48,791 nucleotides of DNA from Acidimicrobiales bacterium (GTDB lineage Bacteria > Actinomycetota > Acidimicrobiia > Acidimicrobiales > VFJN01). The notes beneath the pieces were generated by a model. It saw only the letters and a program-made list of their open reading frames with translations, searched no databases and was not told where the DNA came from. The DNA lies in contig DATHJB010000147.1 in assembly GCA_035316325.1 (NCBI GenBank), positions 1 to 48,791 of the forward strand, in the 5' to 3' direction. This document shows, piece by piece, positions 33,152-40,040 of the stretch (position 1 is the stretch's first letter; the number at the start of each line of letters is the position of its first letter). Made by a program: the position numbers and the translations under genes.

Positions 33152-34564
33152 CTAGAGCAGCACCCGATGGACCCGCCAGGGCTGGGAGATGCCCTTGAGG
33201 GACACGTCCTCACCGCCTTCGAAGCCCAGGTCACTGGCGGAGGCGGTGAGGTCGCGGGTGAGGCCCGACACCACGATCTCGCCCGGCTGGGCCACGTCGG
33301 CGATGCGGGTGGCGACCACCACGTTCTGCCCGAAGATGTCGTCCTCGGTGGCGACCACCTCGCCGGTGTGGAGGCCCAGCCGCAGCGTCACCGGCACGTC
33401 GGGGTGGTCCTTGCGGTAGTCGCCCATGGAGCTCTGGATGGCGATGGCGGCGAGCACCGCGGCCCGGGCGCTGGGGAAGACGACCAGGAAGCCGTCGCCC
33501 TGGGCCTTCACCTCGGTGCCGCCGTGCGCCGCGACGTGGCGGCGGACGATGACGTTGTGCGCCTGCAGCACCGCGAGCCAGCTCTGGTCGCCCAGCTCCT
33601 CGGCCAGCTTGGTGGAGCCGCAGATGTCGGACACCAGGATCGTCAGCGTGCCCGGAGGGATGCGGCTCTCGCCGTCGTCGGCCCTGGTGGCGGCGTCGGT
33701 GGGCGAGGCGGCGTCGCCGTTCCGGCCGACCGGCGCCGGGGCGGGTTCCGCCTCGCGGCTCGGCATCTCGGGGATCTGGTCCGACACGGTGGGGCCACCG
33801 AGCGCCCGCTCGATCTTTGCCCTGGCCAGGTCGAGCGCATCGGCCGCCCGCTCGTGGGCATCGGTGACCGCGTCGGCCGCGTAGCCGTGCACGTCGGCCC
33901 GACGCTCGTGGCGGTCGCGGCGGTGGTCCCGCAACGCCTCGCGGAGGCGGCCCTTCTTGCGCGGGTTGCGGATGGTGACACCGCCCCACATGCCGGTCGC
34001 GTGCACCCGGATCAGCGGCGCGCCCGGGATCGGCGGCACGTTGCGCACCAGGTTGGTGGTGCCGCCCATCACCACGAAGCCGCCGACGTCGACGGGGATG
34101 CCCTCGGGCAGCCGGATGGTGACGCCGCCCATCAGAGCGGTGGCCCGGATGTCGACCACGGGCGACTCGATCGTGGCGTTCGTCAGGTCGATGAACACCG
34201 AGCCCCAGAAGGCGAAGGCGCGGATCTCCGGTGGTGCCCGCCACGGCCCGCGGGCCGTCGCCGAGCTCATGATCCCCACGAACCGGCGCCGGCGGGGCGT
34301 GGCGACGGCCACCGCGTCCTGGCCCGAGCCGAACGTGGCCGGGGTGGTGGTGCCGACGGTGGCGGGGACGGGAGGGCCCAGGTCGCCGGGCAGGTCGGCG
34401 AGGACCACCTCGAGGTCGGCCCGGGTCTGGGCGGCGTACACCTGGCCCGCCCGGTCGGCGAACTCGTCGAGCGTCAGACGCCCGTCGCTCGTGTGCCGCC
34501 GCAGCATGTCGACCACACGCTGGCGCTCGGCGTCACCGATCCGCACCCCTCCCGGATCCGCCAT
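33152..34564 (-). CDS. DUF1707 + LiaF-like domain + class III adenylate/guanylate cyclase fusion
   Basis: About 470 residues. Residues 5-60 are DUF1707 (RIGDAERQRVVDMLRRHTSD, LDEFADRAGQVYAAQT). The middle (about 100-220) has the stacked beta motif of LiaF/DUF2154-like domains: FWGSVFIDLTNATIE, ALMGGVTIRLPEGIPVDVGG, TGMWGGVTIRNPRKKG. A charged linker leads to the class III cyclase: ILVSDICGSTKLAEELG with the first metal Asp, VKAQGDGFLVVFPS with the Lys and second Asp, and NVVVATRIADVAQPGEIVVS. The usual Asn of the V-N-x-A-x-R motif reads Val here, while the Arg is kept, so catalysis may be weak or altered. ATG 34564 lies upstream of no clear Shine-Dalgarno. The gene ends 2 bp from the convergent lipoprotein stop. 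Confidence 0.85.
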   Translation of the reverse strand: MADPGGVRIGDAERQRVVDMLRRHTSDGRLTLDEFADRAGQVYAAQTRADLEVVLADLPGDLGPPVPATVGTTTPATFGSGQDAVAVATPRRRRFVGIMSSATARGPWRAPPEIRAFAFWGSVFIDLTNATIESPVVDIRATALMGGVTIRLPEGIPVDVGGFVVMGGTTNLVRNVPPIPGAPLIRVHATGMWGGVTIRNPRKKGRLREALRDHRRDRHERRADVHGYAADAVTDAHERAADALDLARAKIERALGGPTVSDQIPEMPSREAEPAPAPVGRNGDAASPTDAATRADDGESRIPPGTLTILVSDICGSTKLAEELGDQSWLAVLQAHNVIVRRHVAAHGGTEVKAQGDGFLVVFPSARAAVLAAIAIQSSMGDYRKDHPDVPVTLRLGLHTGEVVATEDDIFGQNVVVATRIADVAQPGEIVVSGLTRDLTASASDLGFEGGEDVSLKGISQPWRVHRVLL

Positions 34565-34598
34565 ATCTACCCAGTCTCGCGCGAAAGCGTGGGACTCA

Positions 34599-35543
34599 TC
34601 AGGCCCGGTAGGTGAGACGTCCGGCACGGCGATGCCAGTCGAAGGCGACCAGCTGGCCGGTGCCCGACAGGGTGGCGTAGGCGGTGCCGTCGTCGCCGAA
34701 GGCGATGTTGGTGGTGAGCGGGTCGGGGAGCGGGATGCGCTCGACCTGGGTGCCGTCGGGCGACACCGCGGTGATGCCGCCGTGCACCAGGGTGGCCACG
34801 CACACCCAGCCCTCGCCGTCGACGGCCAACGAGTCGAACAGCATGTGGCCGCCGGGGTCGAGCAGCGTCGCGCCGCCGCCCGCGCCCACCGGGTTGCTGC
34901 CCGTCACCTCGCCCGGGCCGGTCACGTCCCAGGCCCAGAGGCGCCCGGTGTGGGTCTCGGCGACGTAGAGGCGATCGCCGTCGGGGGACAGGCCGATGCC
35001 GTTGGGGGCGTCGAGCGGGAAGATCACCTCGGCGGGCTCGCCGTCGAACGGGAGGTAGTGGACGCCGGTGCGGTCGCTGCTGCGGGACTCGCGCACGCCG
35101 TGGTCGGTGAACCAGAGTCCACCGGTGGCGTCGAACACCAGGTCGTTGGGCGCCCGCAGCTTGCGGCCCGAGCTGGTGGTGAACAGGGTCTCCACCTTGC
35201 CGGTGTCGAGGTCGACCCGCTGGACGCAGCCGTGGCCGGGGTAGGTCGACGGCGGTGGGCTGTCGGGGATCAGGAGGCCCATCCGCTCGACGTAGTCGAA
35301 GCAGCCGCCGTTGTTGACCACCCAGACGGCGCCGTCGGGCCCGATCGCGGCACCGTTGGGGCCGCCGCCCAGCTCGGCCACCACGTCGACGCTGCCGTCG
35401 GTGCCCACCCGGCTGAGGGTGCCCCGGGCGATCTCGGTGACCAGCACCGACCCGTCGTCGAGGACGACGGGCCCTTCGGGGAAGCGCAGCCCCGTGGCGA
35501 TCACCCGCAGGTCGGCCGGCTCGATCGTGGTCGCATCGCTCAT
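34599..35543 (-). CDS. SMP-30/gluconolactonase-like beta-propeller protein
   Basis: About 314 residues, the usual length. Landmarks: LRFPEGPVVLDDGSVLVTEI with the metal-binding Glu, GGGPNGAAIGPDGAVWVVNN, LRAPNDLVFDATGGLWFTDH with the Asn/Asp pair and DAPNGIGLSPDGDRLYVAET. These supply the Ca/Zn ligands of SMP-30 lactonases. It probably hydrolyses a sugar or related lactone; the substrate is unknown. No signal peptide. ATG 35543 lies 8 nt after TAGACC on the minus strand, a possible -10. It is transcribed towards the cyclase gene, with 34 bp between its stop and the cyclase start. Divergent from the Hsp70 gene. Confidence 0.88.
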   Translation of the reverse strand: MSDATTIEPADLRVIATGLRFPEGPVVLDDGSVLVTEIARGTLSRVGTDGSVDVVAELGGGPNGAAIGPDGAVWVVNNGGCFDYVERMGLLIPDSPPPSTYPGHGCVQRVDLDTGKVETLFTTSSGRKLRAPNDLVFDATGGLWFTDHGVRESRSSDRTGVHYLPFDGEPAEVIFPLDAPNGIGLSPDGDRLYVAETHTGRLWAWDVTGPGEVTGSNPVGAGGGATLLDPGGHMLFDSLAVDGEGWVCVATLVHGGITAVSPDGTQVERIPLPDPLTTNIAFGDDGTAYATLSGTGQLVAFDWHRRAGRLTYRA

Positions 35544-35653
35544 GTCATGACGGTCTAGCGAAACCCTGGCGGCCGCGCTCGGCAAAGGTGCCGGCGTGGG
35601 CCACTATGGGCGGTGGGCGGAGATCGGCAACAGGAAGGACCCGGAAGGCGGGC

Positions 35654-37249
35654 ATGATGCCCTACTACCTCGGCATCGACGTCGGCACCACCTACACCGC
35701 CGCCGCGGTCTGGCGCGACGGGCGGGTGGAGGTCGCCAGCCTGGGGCTGCGCGCGCCCGTGGTGCCGTCGCTGGTCTTCGCCCCGGACGACGGCGGCGCC
35801 CTGCTGATGGGCGAGGCGGCGCAGCGGCGGGGGATGGTGGAGCCGCAGGGCCTGGCCCGGGAGTTCAAGCGCCGCCTCGGCGACCCCACGCCGATCGTCA
35901 TCGGTGGTGGCACCCACACGGCCGAGGCGCTGATGGCCCGGATGGTGCGCTGGGTGGTCGACACCGTCACCAGCCAGGAGGGCGGCCCGCCGGCGGCGAT
36001 CAGCGTGTCGCACCCCGCCAACTGGGGCACCTACAAGCTCGACCTGCTCGGCGGCGCCGTCGAGGCGGCCGACGTCGACGACGTCTCGATGGTCACCGAG
36101 CCCGAGGCCGCCGCGATCCACTACGCCTCGCAGGAGCGGATCGGCACCGGTTCGGTGGTGGCGGTCTACGACCTGGGCGGCGGCACGTTCGACGTGGCGC
36201 TGCTGCGCAAGGTCGACAAGGGCTGGGAGATCCTGGGCGAGCCCGAGGGCATCGAGCGGCTCGGCGGCATCGACTTCGACGAGGCCGTGTTCCGCCACGT
36301 CGTCACGTCCACGGACAGCGCCCTCGAGGACCTCGACCCCGACGACCCCAAGGTCCTGGGCGCGGTGGCCCGGCTGCGGCGCGAGTGCGTCGACGCCAAG
36401 GAGGCCCTGTCGTCCGACTCGGCGGTGTCGATCCCGGTGCTGCTGCCGCCCGACGTGCAGGCCGACGTGCGTCTCACCCGGGCCGAGTTCGAGCAGATGA
36501 TCCGGCTGCCGCTGCGCGACTCGATCGAGGCGCTGCGCCGGGCGCTGCGGTCGGCCAAGGTCGACGTGGCCGACATCGACCAGGTGCTGCTGGTGGGCGG
36601 CTCGTCGCGCATCCCGCTGGTGGCCCAGCTGGTGGCGTCGGAGCTGGGCCGGCCGGTGGCGGTCGACGCCCATCCCAAGTACGCGGTGTCGCTGGGGGCG
36701 GCGATCCTGGCGGCCGAGGGCAGCTCCGCCGACCCGGTGCTCACCAGCCAGATCGTGATCCCGGTGGTCGAGGCGCCCGTCCCCGCGCCCGCGCCCGTGC
36801 CACTGCCCGACGACGACGTCACCGAGGACTCGCCGCTGGCCCGACCGTCACCGCCGCACGGGACGCCGGCTCCCGTGCTCCCCCCGCCGCCTCCCGTCGA
36901 GGAGCCGATGCTCGCACCGTCGGCCTCGGTGTTCGCCGACGCCACCGAGGTGGCGCAGCCGGTCGCGCCCGCAGCTCCTGCCCGAGGCGAGACCCGGCGG
37001 GTGCACGTGCCGGCACCGATGGTCGCGCCGACGCCGGCCACCCCGGCGCGGGTGCGCTCCAGCAGCGGCGGCTACCCGGCGATGGCCGCGCCCCGACGTC
37101 GTCGGCGGGGCTTCTTCGGGCGGCTGGCGTGGTGGTGCGCGGTGCTGGTGGTGGTCGCGTCGGTCGGGGTGGCGGGGGTGCTCGTCCTCGAGGCGACCAA
37201 CCCGGACGCCCTCGACATCGACTTCGAGCAGATCTACTCCGGCAGCTGA
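35654..37249 (+). CDS. Hsp70-family ATPase domain with Pro-rich linker and C-terminal membrane anchor
   Basis: About 531 residues. The N-terminal 345 residues are an Hsp70/actin ATPase: YLGIDVGTTYTAAAVWRDG (phosphate 1), VVAVYDLGGGTFDVALLRK (phosphate 2), ERLGGIDFDEAVF and QVLLVGGSSRIPLVAQLV (adenosine motif). There is no recognisable substrate-binding domain. Instead about 130 residues of Pro/Ala/Val linker follow, then a basic patch (PRRRRRGFFGR), one membrane helix (AVLVVVASVGVAGVLVL) and a short acidic outer end. Membrane-bound Hsp70-like proteins of this kind are found in actinobacteria without a known role. ATG 35654 follows GGAAGGCGGG; ATG 35657 is equally possible. Confidence 0.86.
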   Translation: MMPYYLGIDVGTTYTAAAVWRDGRVEVASLGLRAPVVPSLVFAPDDGGALLMGEAAQRRGMVEPQGLAREFKRRLGDPTPIVIGGGTHTAEALMARMVRWVVDTVTSQEGGPPAAISVSHPANWGTYKLDLLGGAVEAADVDDVSMVTEPEAAAIHYASQERIGTGSVVAVYDLGGGTFDVALLRKVDKGWEILGEPEGIERLGGIDFDEAVFRHVVTSTDSALEDLDPDDPKVLGAVARLRRECVDAKEALSSDSAVSIPVLLPPDVQADVRLTRAEFEQMIRLPLRDSIEALRRALRSAKVDVADIDQVLLVGGSSRIPLVAQLVASELGRPVAVDAHPKYAVSLGAAILAAEGSSADPVLTSQIVIPVVEAPVPAPAPVPLPDDDVTEDSPLARPSPPHGTPAPVLPPPPPVEEPMLAPSASVFADATEVAQPVAPAAPARGETRRVHVPAPMVAPTPATPARVRSSSGGYPAMAAPRRRRRGFFGRLAWWCAVLVVVASVGVAGVLVLEATNPDALDIDFEQIYSGS

Positions 37250-37266
37250 AGCCGGCACGGCCCGGG

Positions 37267-37923
37267 CTACGCGGTGGCGGCCAGCGGGCGCGCCGGGACC
37301 TGCTCCAGCACGTGCCAGCGGCGGCCGTCGAGCACCATGGCGTCGCTGACGGCGGCCTCGTGGGGTGGGGGCGGGAGCGACTCGCTGCCGTCGCCGAGCG
37401 TCAGCGACACCGCCCACCCCGTGTCGCTGCGGGAGCGGTAGCAGGCCCGGTAGGGGCCGCCGCGGTGGCGGTCGTCGACAATCGTGATGGCGTGGTCGCC
37501 CACCTGGGCCAGCACGCCGTGCCCGTCGGCCCGCACCAGCGACAGGCACGTCCCCTTCGACCCCGAGAGGCGGCGCCACACCTCGGTGTACGGCACCGTG
37601 CGGCTCGCCCGGGGGAAGTAGCCCTGGCACACCAGTTCGCCGCCATGCCACGACACCTCGGCGGTGTCGCCGCCGTCGTCGCTGTCGGGGTCGCCGTAGA
37701 GGTCCAGCTTGTGGTTCCAGGAGAGGTGCGGGTCGCGCCACTCGAGGGTTCCGGCGAACGACATGGCGGGGTGCTCGTCGGTCCGGCCGGGGAACGGCAG
37801 CCGGATGTCACCGAACACCGTCCCGGTCTGCACCCAGATGACCTGCGCCGGCTCGCACCAGGGACCACCGTCGACGGACAGCGAGACCCGCTGCCAGACA
37901 CCTCGGAACCGCTCGGGGATCAT
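37267..37923 (-). CDS. Hypothetical protein, predicted beta-rich, function unknown
   Basis: About 218 residues with no signal peptide or membrane helix. Strand-forming stretches dominate: FRGVWQRVSLSVDGGPW, VIWVQTGTVFGDIRLPFPG, SFAGTLEWRDPHLSWNHKLD, DTAEVSWHGGELVCQGYF, VPYTEVWRRLSG and ITIVDDRHRGGPYRACYRS. The pattern suggests a lipocalin-like or related barrel, but I do not recognise the family. AAGGAGA lies about 12 nt upstream of ATG 37923. It is convergent with the Hsp70 gene (17 bp apart) and divergent from the MerR gene. The 156-bp gap upstream contains the MerR promoter and an imperfect dyad at 37971-38013. Confidence 0.75.
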   Translation of the reverse strand: MIPERFRGVWQRVSLSVDGGPWCEPAQVIWVQTGTVFGDIRLPFPGRTDEHPAMSFAGTLEWRDPHLSWNHKLDLYGDPDSDDGGDTAEVSWHGGELVCQGYFPRASRTVPYTEVWRRLSGSKGTCLSLVRADGHGVLAQVGDHAITIVDDRHRGGPYRACYRSRSDTGWAVSLTLGDGSESLPPPPHEAAVSDAMVLDGRRWHVLEQVPARPLAATA

Positions 37924-38041
37924 GCCCGTACCTGTCTCCTTCCGTGGCCGCCAACCGCTGAACGAGGTCAGGAGGGAACGTGACAGCACGAGGTTTCCCG
38001 GTCGTGTCCCTCCCGAGAACGGCATGTGGCGCAGGCCTTTC

Positions 38042-38073
38042 TTGACCCTGTACCGGGGTACGGCCCGTAGCGT
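38042..38073 (+). promoter_or_regulatory. MerR-type promoter/operator of the merR-like gene
   Basis: TTGACC (38042-38047) and TAGCGT (38068-38073) are separated by 20 bp, longer than a normal spacer, as is usual for MerR-activated promoters. Between them lies the dyad GTACC-GG-GGTAC (38050-38061). The ATG at 38080 is only 6 nt after the -10, so the mRNA is probably leaderless. Confidence 0.7.
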
Positions 38074-38079
38074 GGGGGC

Positions 38080-38466
38080 ATGGGCGCGCTCACGATCGGA
38101 AGGCTGGCCGAGGCGGCCGGCGTGCACGTCGAGACCGTGCGCTACTACGAGCGGCGCGGCTTGATCGAACCGCCGCCCCGCTCGCCGTCGGGCTATCGGC
38201 AGTACTCGGCCGACGACCTGTGGCGCCTCCAGTTCATCGCCCGGGGCAAGCAGCTCGGCTTCACGCTGAGCGAGATCGCCGAGGTGCTGGGCGACGCGTC
38301 TCGCACCACCGAGGCGGTGCGAGACGCAGCCGAGGCGAAGATCGCCGTGGTCGACGAGCGGCTGGCCGAGCTGGCCCGCACCCGCTGCCGGCTGCAGCAG
38401 CTCGCCGACCTGTGCAGCCACGGCGACGCCGCCGACTGCGTCGCCCTCCGCGTCGCCGCCGGCTGA
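38080..38466 (+). CDS. MerR-family transcriptional regulator with three cysteines
   Basis: About 128 residues. The winged helix is classic: LTIGRLAEAAGVHVETVRYY, ERRGLIEPPPRSPSGYRQYS. The long dimerisation helix follows (AKIAVVDERLAELARTRCRL). Cysteines are at 103, 112 and 120. The last two, in LCSHGDAADC, sit where mercury-type MerR has Cys117 and Cys126, but the Cys82 equivalent is absent (GDASRTTEA). Metal or thiol-redox sensing is therefore likely, with the signal unknown. A MerR promoter precedes the gene, and a near copy drives the convergent thioredoxin gene, which ends 5 bp away. No Shine-Dalgarno is needed if the mRNA is leaderless. Confidence 0.9.
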   Translation: MGALTIGRLAEAAGVHVETVRYYERRGLIEPPPRSPSGYRQYSADDLWRLQFIARGKQLGFTLSEIAEVLGDASRTTEAVRDAAEAKIAVVDERLAELARTRCRLQQLADLCSHGDAADCVALRVAAG

Positions 38467-38470
38467 CGGC

Positions 38471-38800
38471 TCAGGCGTCGAGCACTTCGGCCAGCTCGGC
38501 CAGGAGGTGGTGCTTGCCGCGGGCGCCGATCAGGCGCTGCACCGGTTGGCCGTCGACGAACACCAGCAGGGTGGGGAAGCTCATCACGTCGTAGCGCAGG
38601 GCGACCTCCGGCTGCTGGTCGACGTCGAGCTTGTAGATGCGGAGGCGGTCGGCGTGCTCGGCGGCGATCTCGTCGAGGATCGGGGCAAGGGCGTGGCACG
38701 GTGGGCACCACTCCGCCCAGAAGTCCACCAGCACGGGCACCGGGGAGCCCAGCACCGTCTCGTCGAACGCCGTCGCGGTCAGGTCGGTCACTGCGGTCAT
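38471..38800 (-). CDS. trxA: Thioredoxin with WCPPC active site
   Basis: About 109 residues, a complete thioredoxin fold: VPVLVDFWAEWCPPCHALAP with Cys32 and Cys35, KLDVDQQPEVALRYDVMSFP with the cis-Pro, and LLVFVDGQPVQRLIGARGKH. The usual WCGPC reads WCPPC. Replacing Gly33 by Pro is expected to shift the redox potential. It acts as a cytoplasmic disulfide reductase. Its promoter (38838-38807) is nearly identical to that of the neighbouring merR-like gene, and the ATG is again 6 nt after the -10. This strongly suggests control by that MerR protein. An additional general thioredoxin gene would be expected elsewhere. Confidence 0.92.
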   Translation of the reverse strand: MTAVTDLTATAFDETVLGSPVPVLVDFWAEWCPPCHALAPILDEIAAEHADRLRIYKLDVDQQPEVALRYDVMSFPTLLVFVDGQPVQRLIGARGKHHLLAELAEVLDA

Positions 38801-38806
38801 GCCGGG

Positions 38807-38838
38807 AACGTACGACCCGTACCCCGGTCCGGGGTCAA
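38807..38838 (-). promoter_or_regulatory. MerR-type promoter/operator of the thioredoxin gene
   Basis: On the minus strand TTGACC (38838-38833) and TACGTT (38812-38807) are 20 bp apart. The spacer contains ACCGGGGTACGG, which also occurs in the merR-like promoter at 38042-38073; over the 32 positions the two promoters agree at 25. One arm of the dyad has a single change (GGACC for GTACC). ATG 38800 is 6 nt downstream of the -10. Confidence 0.7.
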
Positions 38839-38884
38839 GGCGGTCGTGCGTGTTTGGAGTGCCCCAGCTAACTTGTAAAGCGAC

Positions 38885-40039
38885 ATGAACAGAGCGGGCA
38901 CGACCGAGCGCTCCAGCGCCCCACACGCCGAGGCCGACGCCGTCGTGCCGGCGGCGCCCGAGGTCGTGAACGTCCCCGATCCCGCGCCGATCCCCGCGAT
39001 CGCGGTGCGGGCGCTGCGCAAGAGCTTCGGCACCACCGAGGTGCTCCACGAGGTCGACCTCACCGTGCAGCCGGGTACCGTCGTGGCACTGCTGGGGCCC
39101 AGTGGCTGCGGCAAGACCACCCTGCTGCGCAGCATCGCCGGCCTGGAGCGCCCCGCCGCCGGCGAGGTGACGCTGGCGGGCCGCACCGTGTCGGGGCCGT
39201 CGGACTTCGTGCCGCCGGAGCGCCGCCAGGTCGGCATGGTGTTCCAGGACTGGGCGCTGTTCCCGCACCTGAGCGTGGCGCAGAACGTGGCCTACGGCCT
39301 GCCCCGCGCCGAGCGCAAGGGCCGCCGGGTCGACGACGTGCTCGACATGGTCGGCCTGGCCGGGCTGGGCGACCGCCTGCCGTCGACCCTGTCGGGCGGC
39401 CAGCAGCAGCGGGTGGCGCTGGCCCGGGCGCTGGCGCCCCGCCCCAAGGTGCTGCTGCTCGACGAGCCGTTCTCCAACCTCGACACCTCCCTGCGGACGC
39501 GGGTGCGCAGCGAGGTCCACCAGCTGCTCGCCGAGCTGGGCATCACCACGGTGTTCGTGACCCACGACCAGGAGGAGGCGTTCGTCCTGGGCGACGAGGT
39601 GGCGGTGATGCGCGCCGGTCGCATCGTCCAGCAGGCCCGCCCGGCCGAGCTGTACGCCCGTCCCGTCGCCGCCTGGGTGGCGACGTTCGTGGGCGACGCC
39701 AACCTGGTCGACGGCGCGGTGACGGGCGACGGCGCGGCGACGGTGCTGGGCCGGGTGCCGCTCGACGGTGCCGCCGAGACGGACCGGGTGCAGGTGCTGC
39801 TGCGGCCCGAGGAGCTGCGGCTCGACCCGCTGCGGCCGCAGCCCGGCGTGAGCCAGGTGCGGGCCACGGTCGAGCTGCGGGAGTACTACGGCCACGACAC
39901 CGTGTACCTGGTGCGGCCCGACGGTGGCGACGTGTTGCGGGTGCGGGCCGGCTCGGCTCCCCGCTTCGCCCGGGGCGACCGGGTGGCGGTCCGCTACGTC
40001 GGCCCCCCTGCGGTCGCGTTCGCCGTCGACACGGGCTGA
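38885..40039 (+). CDS. Fe(III)-type (FbpC-like) ABC transporter ATP-binding protein
   Basis: About 384 residues. A 38-residue variable leader precedes the ATPase: Walker A LLGPSGCGKTTLLRSIAG, Q-loop MVFQDWALFPHLSV, signature [20 protein letters not shown], Walker B VLLLDEPFSNLD and H-loop VFVTHDQEEAFVLGDEV. A TOBE-like regulatory end follows (VQVLLRPEELRLDPL, ELREYYGHDTVYLV). The RPEE/TOBE arrangement and FbpC-like length suggest ferric-ion or related import. Its likely partners, a ferric-type binding protein and double permease, lie 2.2 kb away (42268-44914). TAACTT at 38869-38874, 10 nt before the ATG, could be a -10. The flavoprotein gene follows after 1 bp. Confidence 0.9.
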   Translation: MNRAGTTERSSAPHAEADAVVPAAPEVVNVPDPAPIPAIAVRALRKSFGTTEVLHEVDLTVQPGTVVALLGPSGCGKTTLLRSIAGLERPAAGEVTLAGRTVSGPSDFVPPERRQVGMVFQDWALFPHLSVAQNVAYGLPRAERKGRRVDDVLDMVGLAGLGDRLPSTLSGGQQQRVALARALAPRPKVLLLDEPFSNLDTSLRTRVRSEVHQLLAELGITTVFVTHDQEEAFVLGDEVAVMRAGRIVQQARPAELYARPVAAWVATFVGDANLVDGAVTGDGAATVLGRVPLDGAAETDRVQVLLRPEELRLDPLRPQPGVSQVRATVELREYYGHDTVYLVRPDGGDVLRVRAGSAPRFARGDRVAVRYVGPPAVAFAVDTG

Positions 40040-40040
40040 C

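Noticed and set aside
37971..38013. Imperfect nested dyad (GGAGGGA...TCCCTCC with inner CACGA/TCGTG)
   Set aside because: The arms are asymmetric with a 9-nt bulge on one side; not convincing as operator or terminator.
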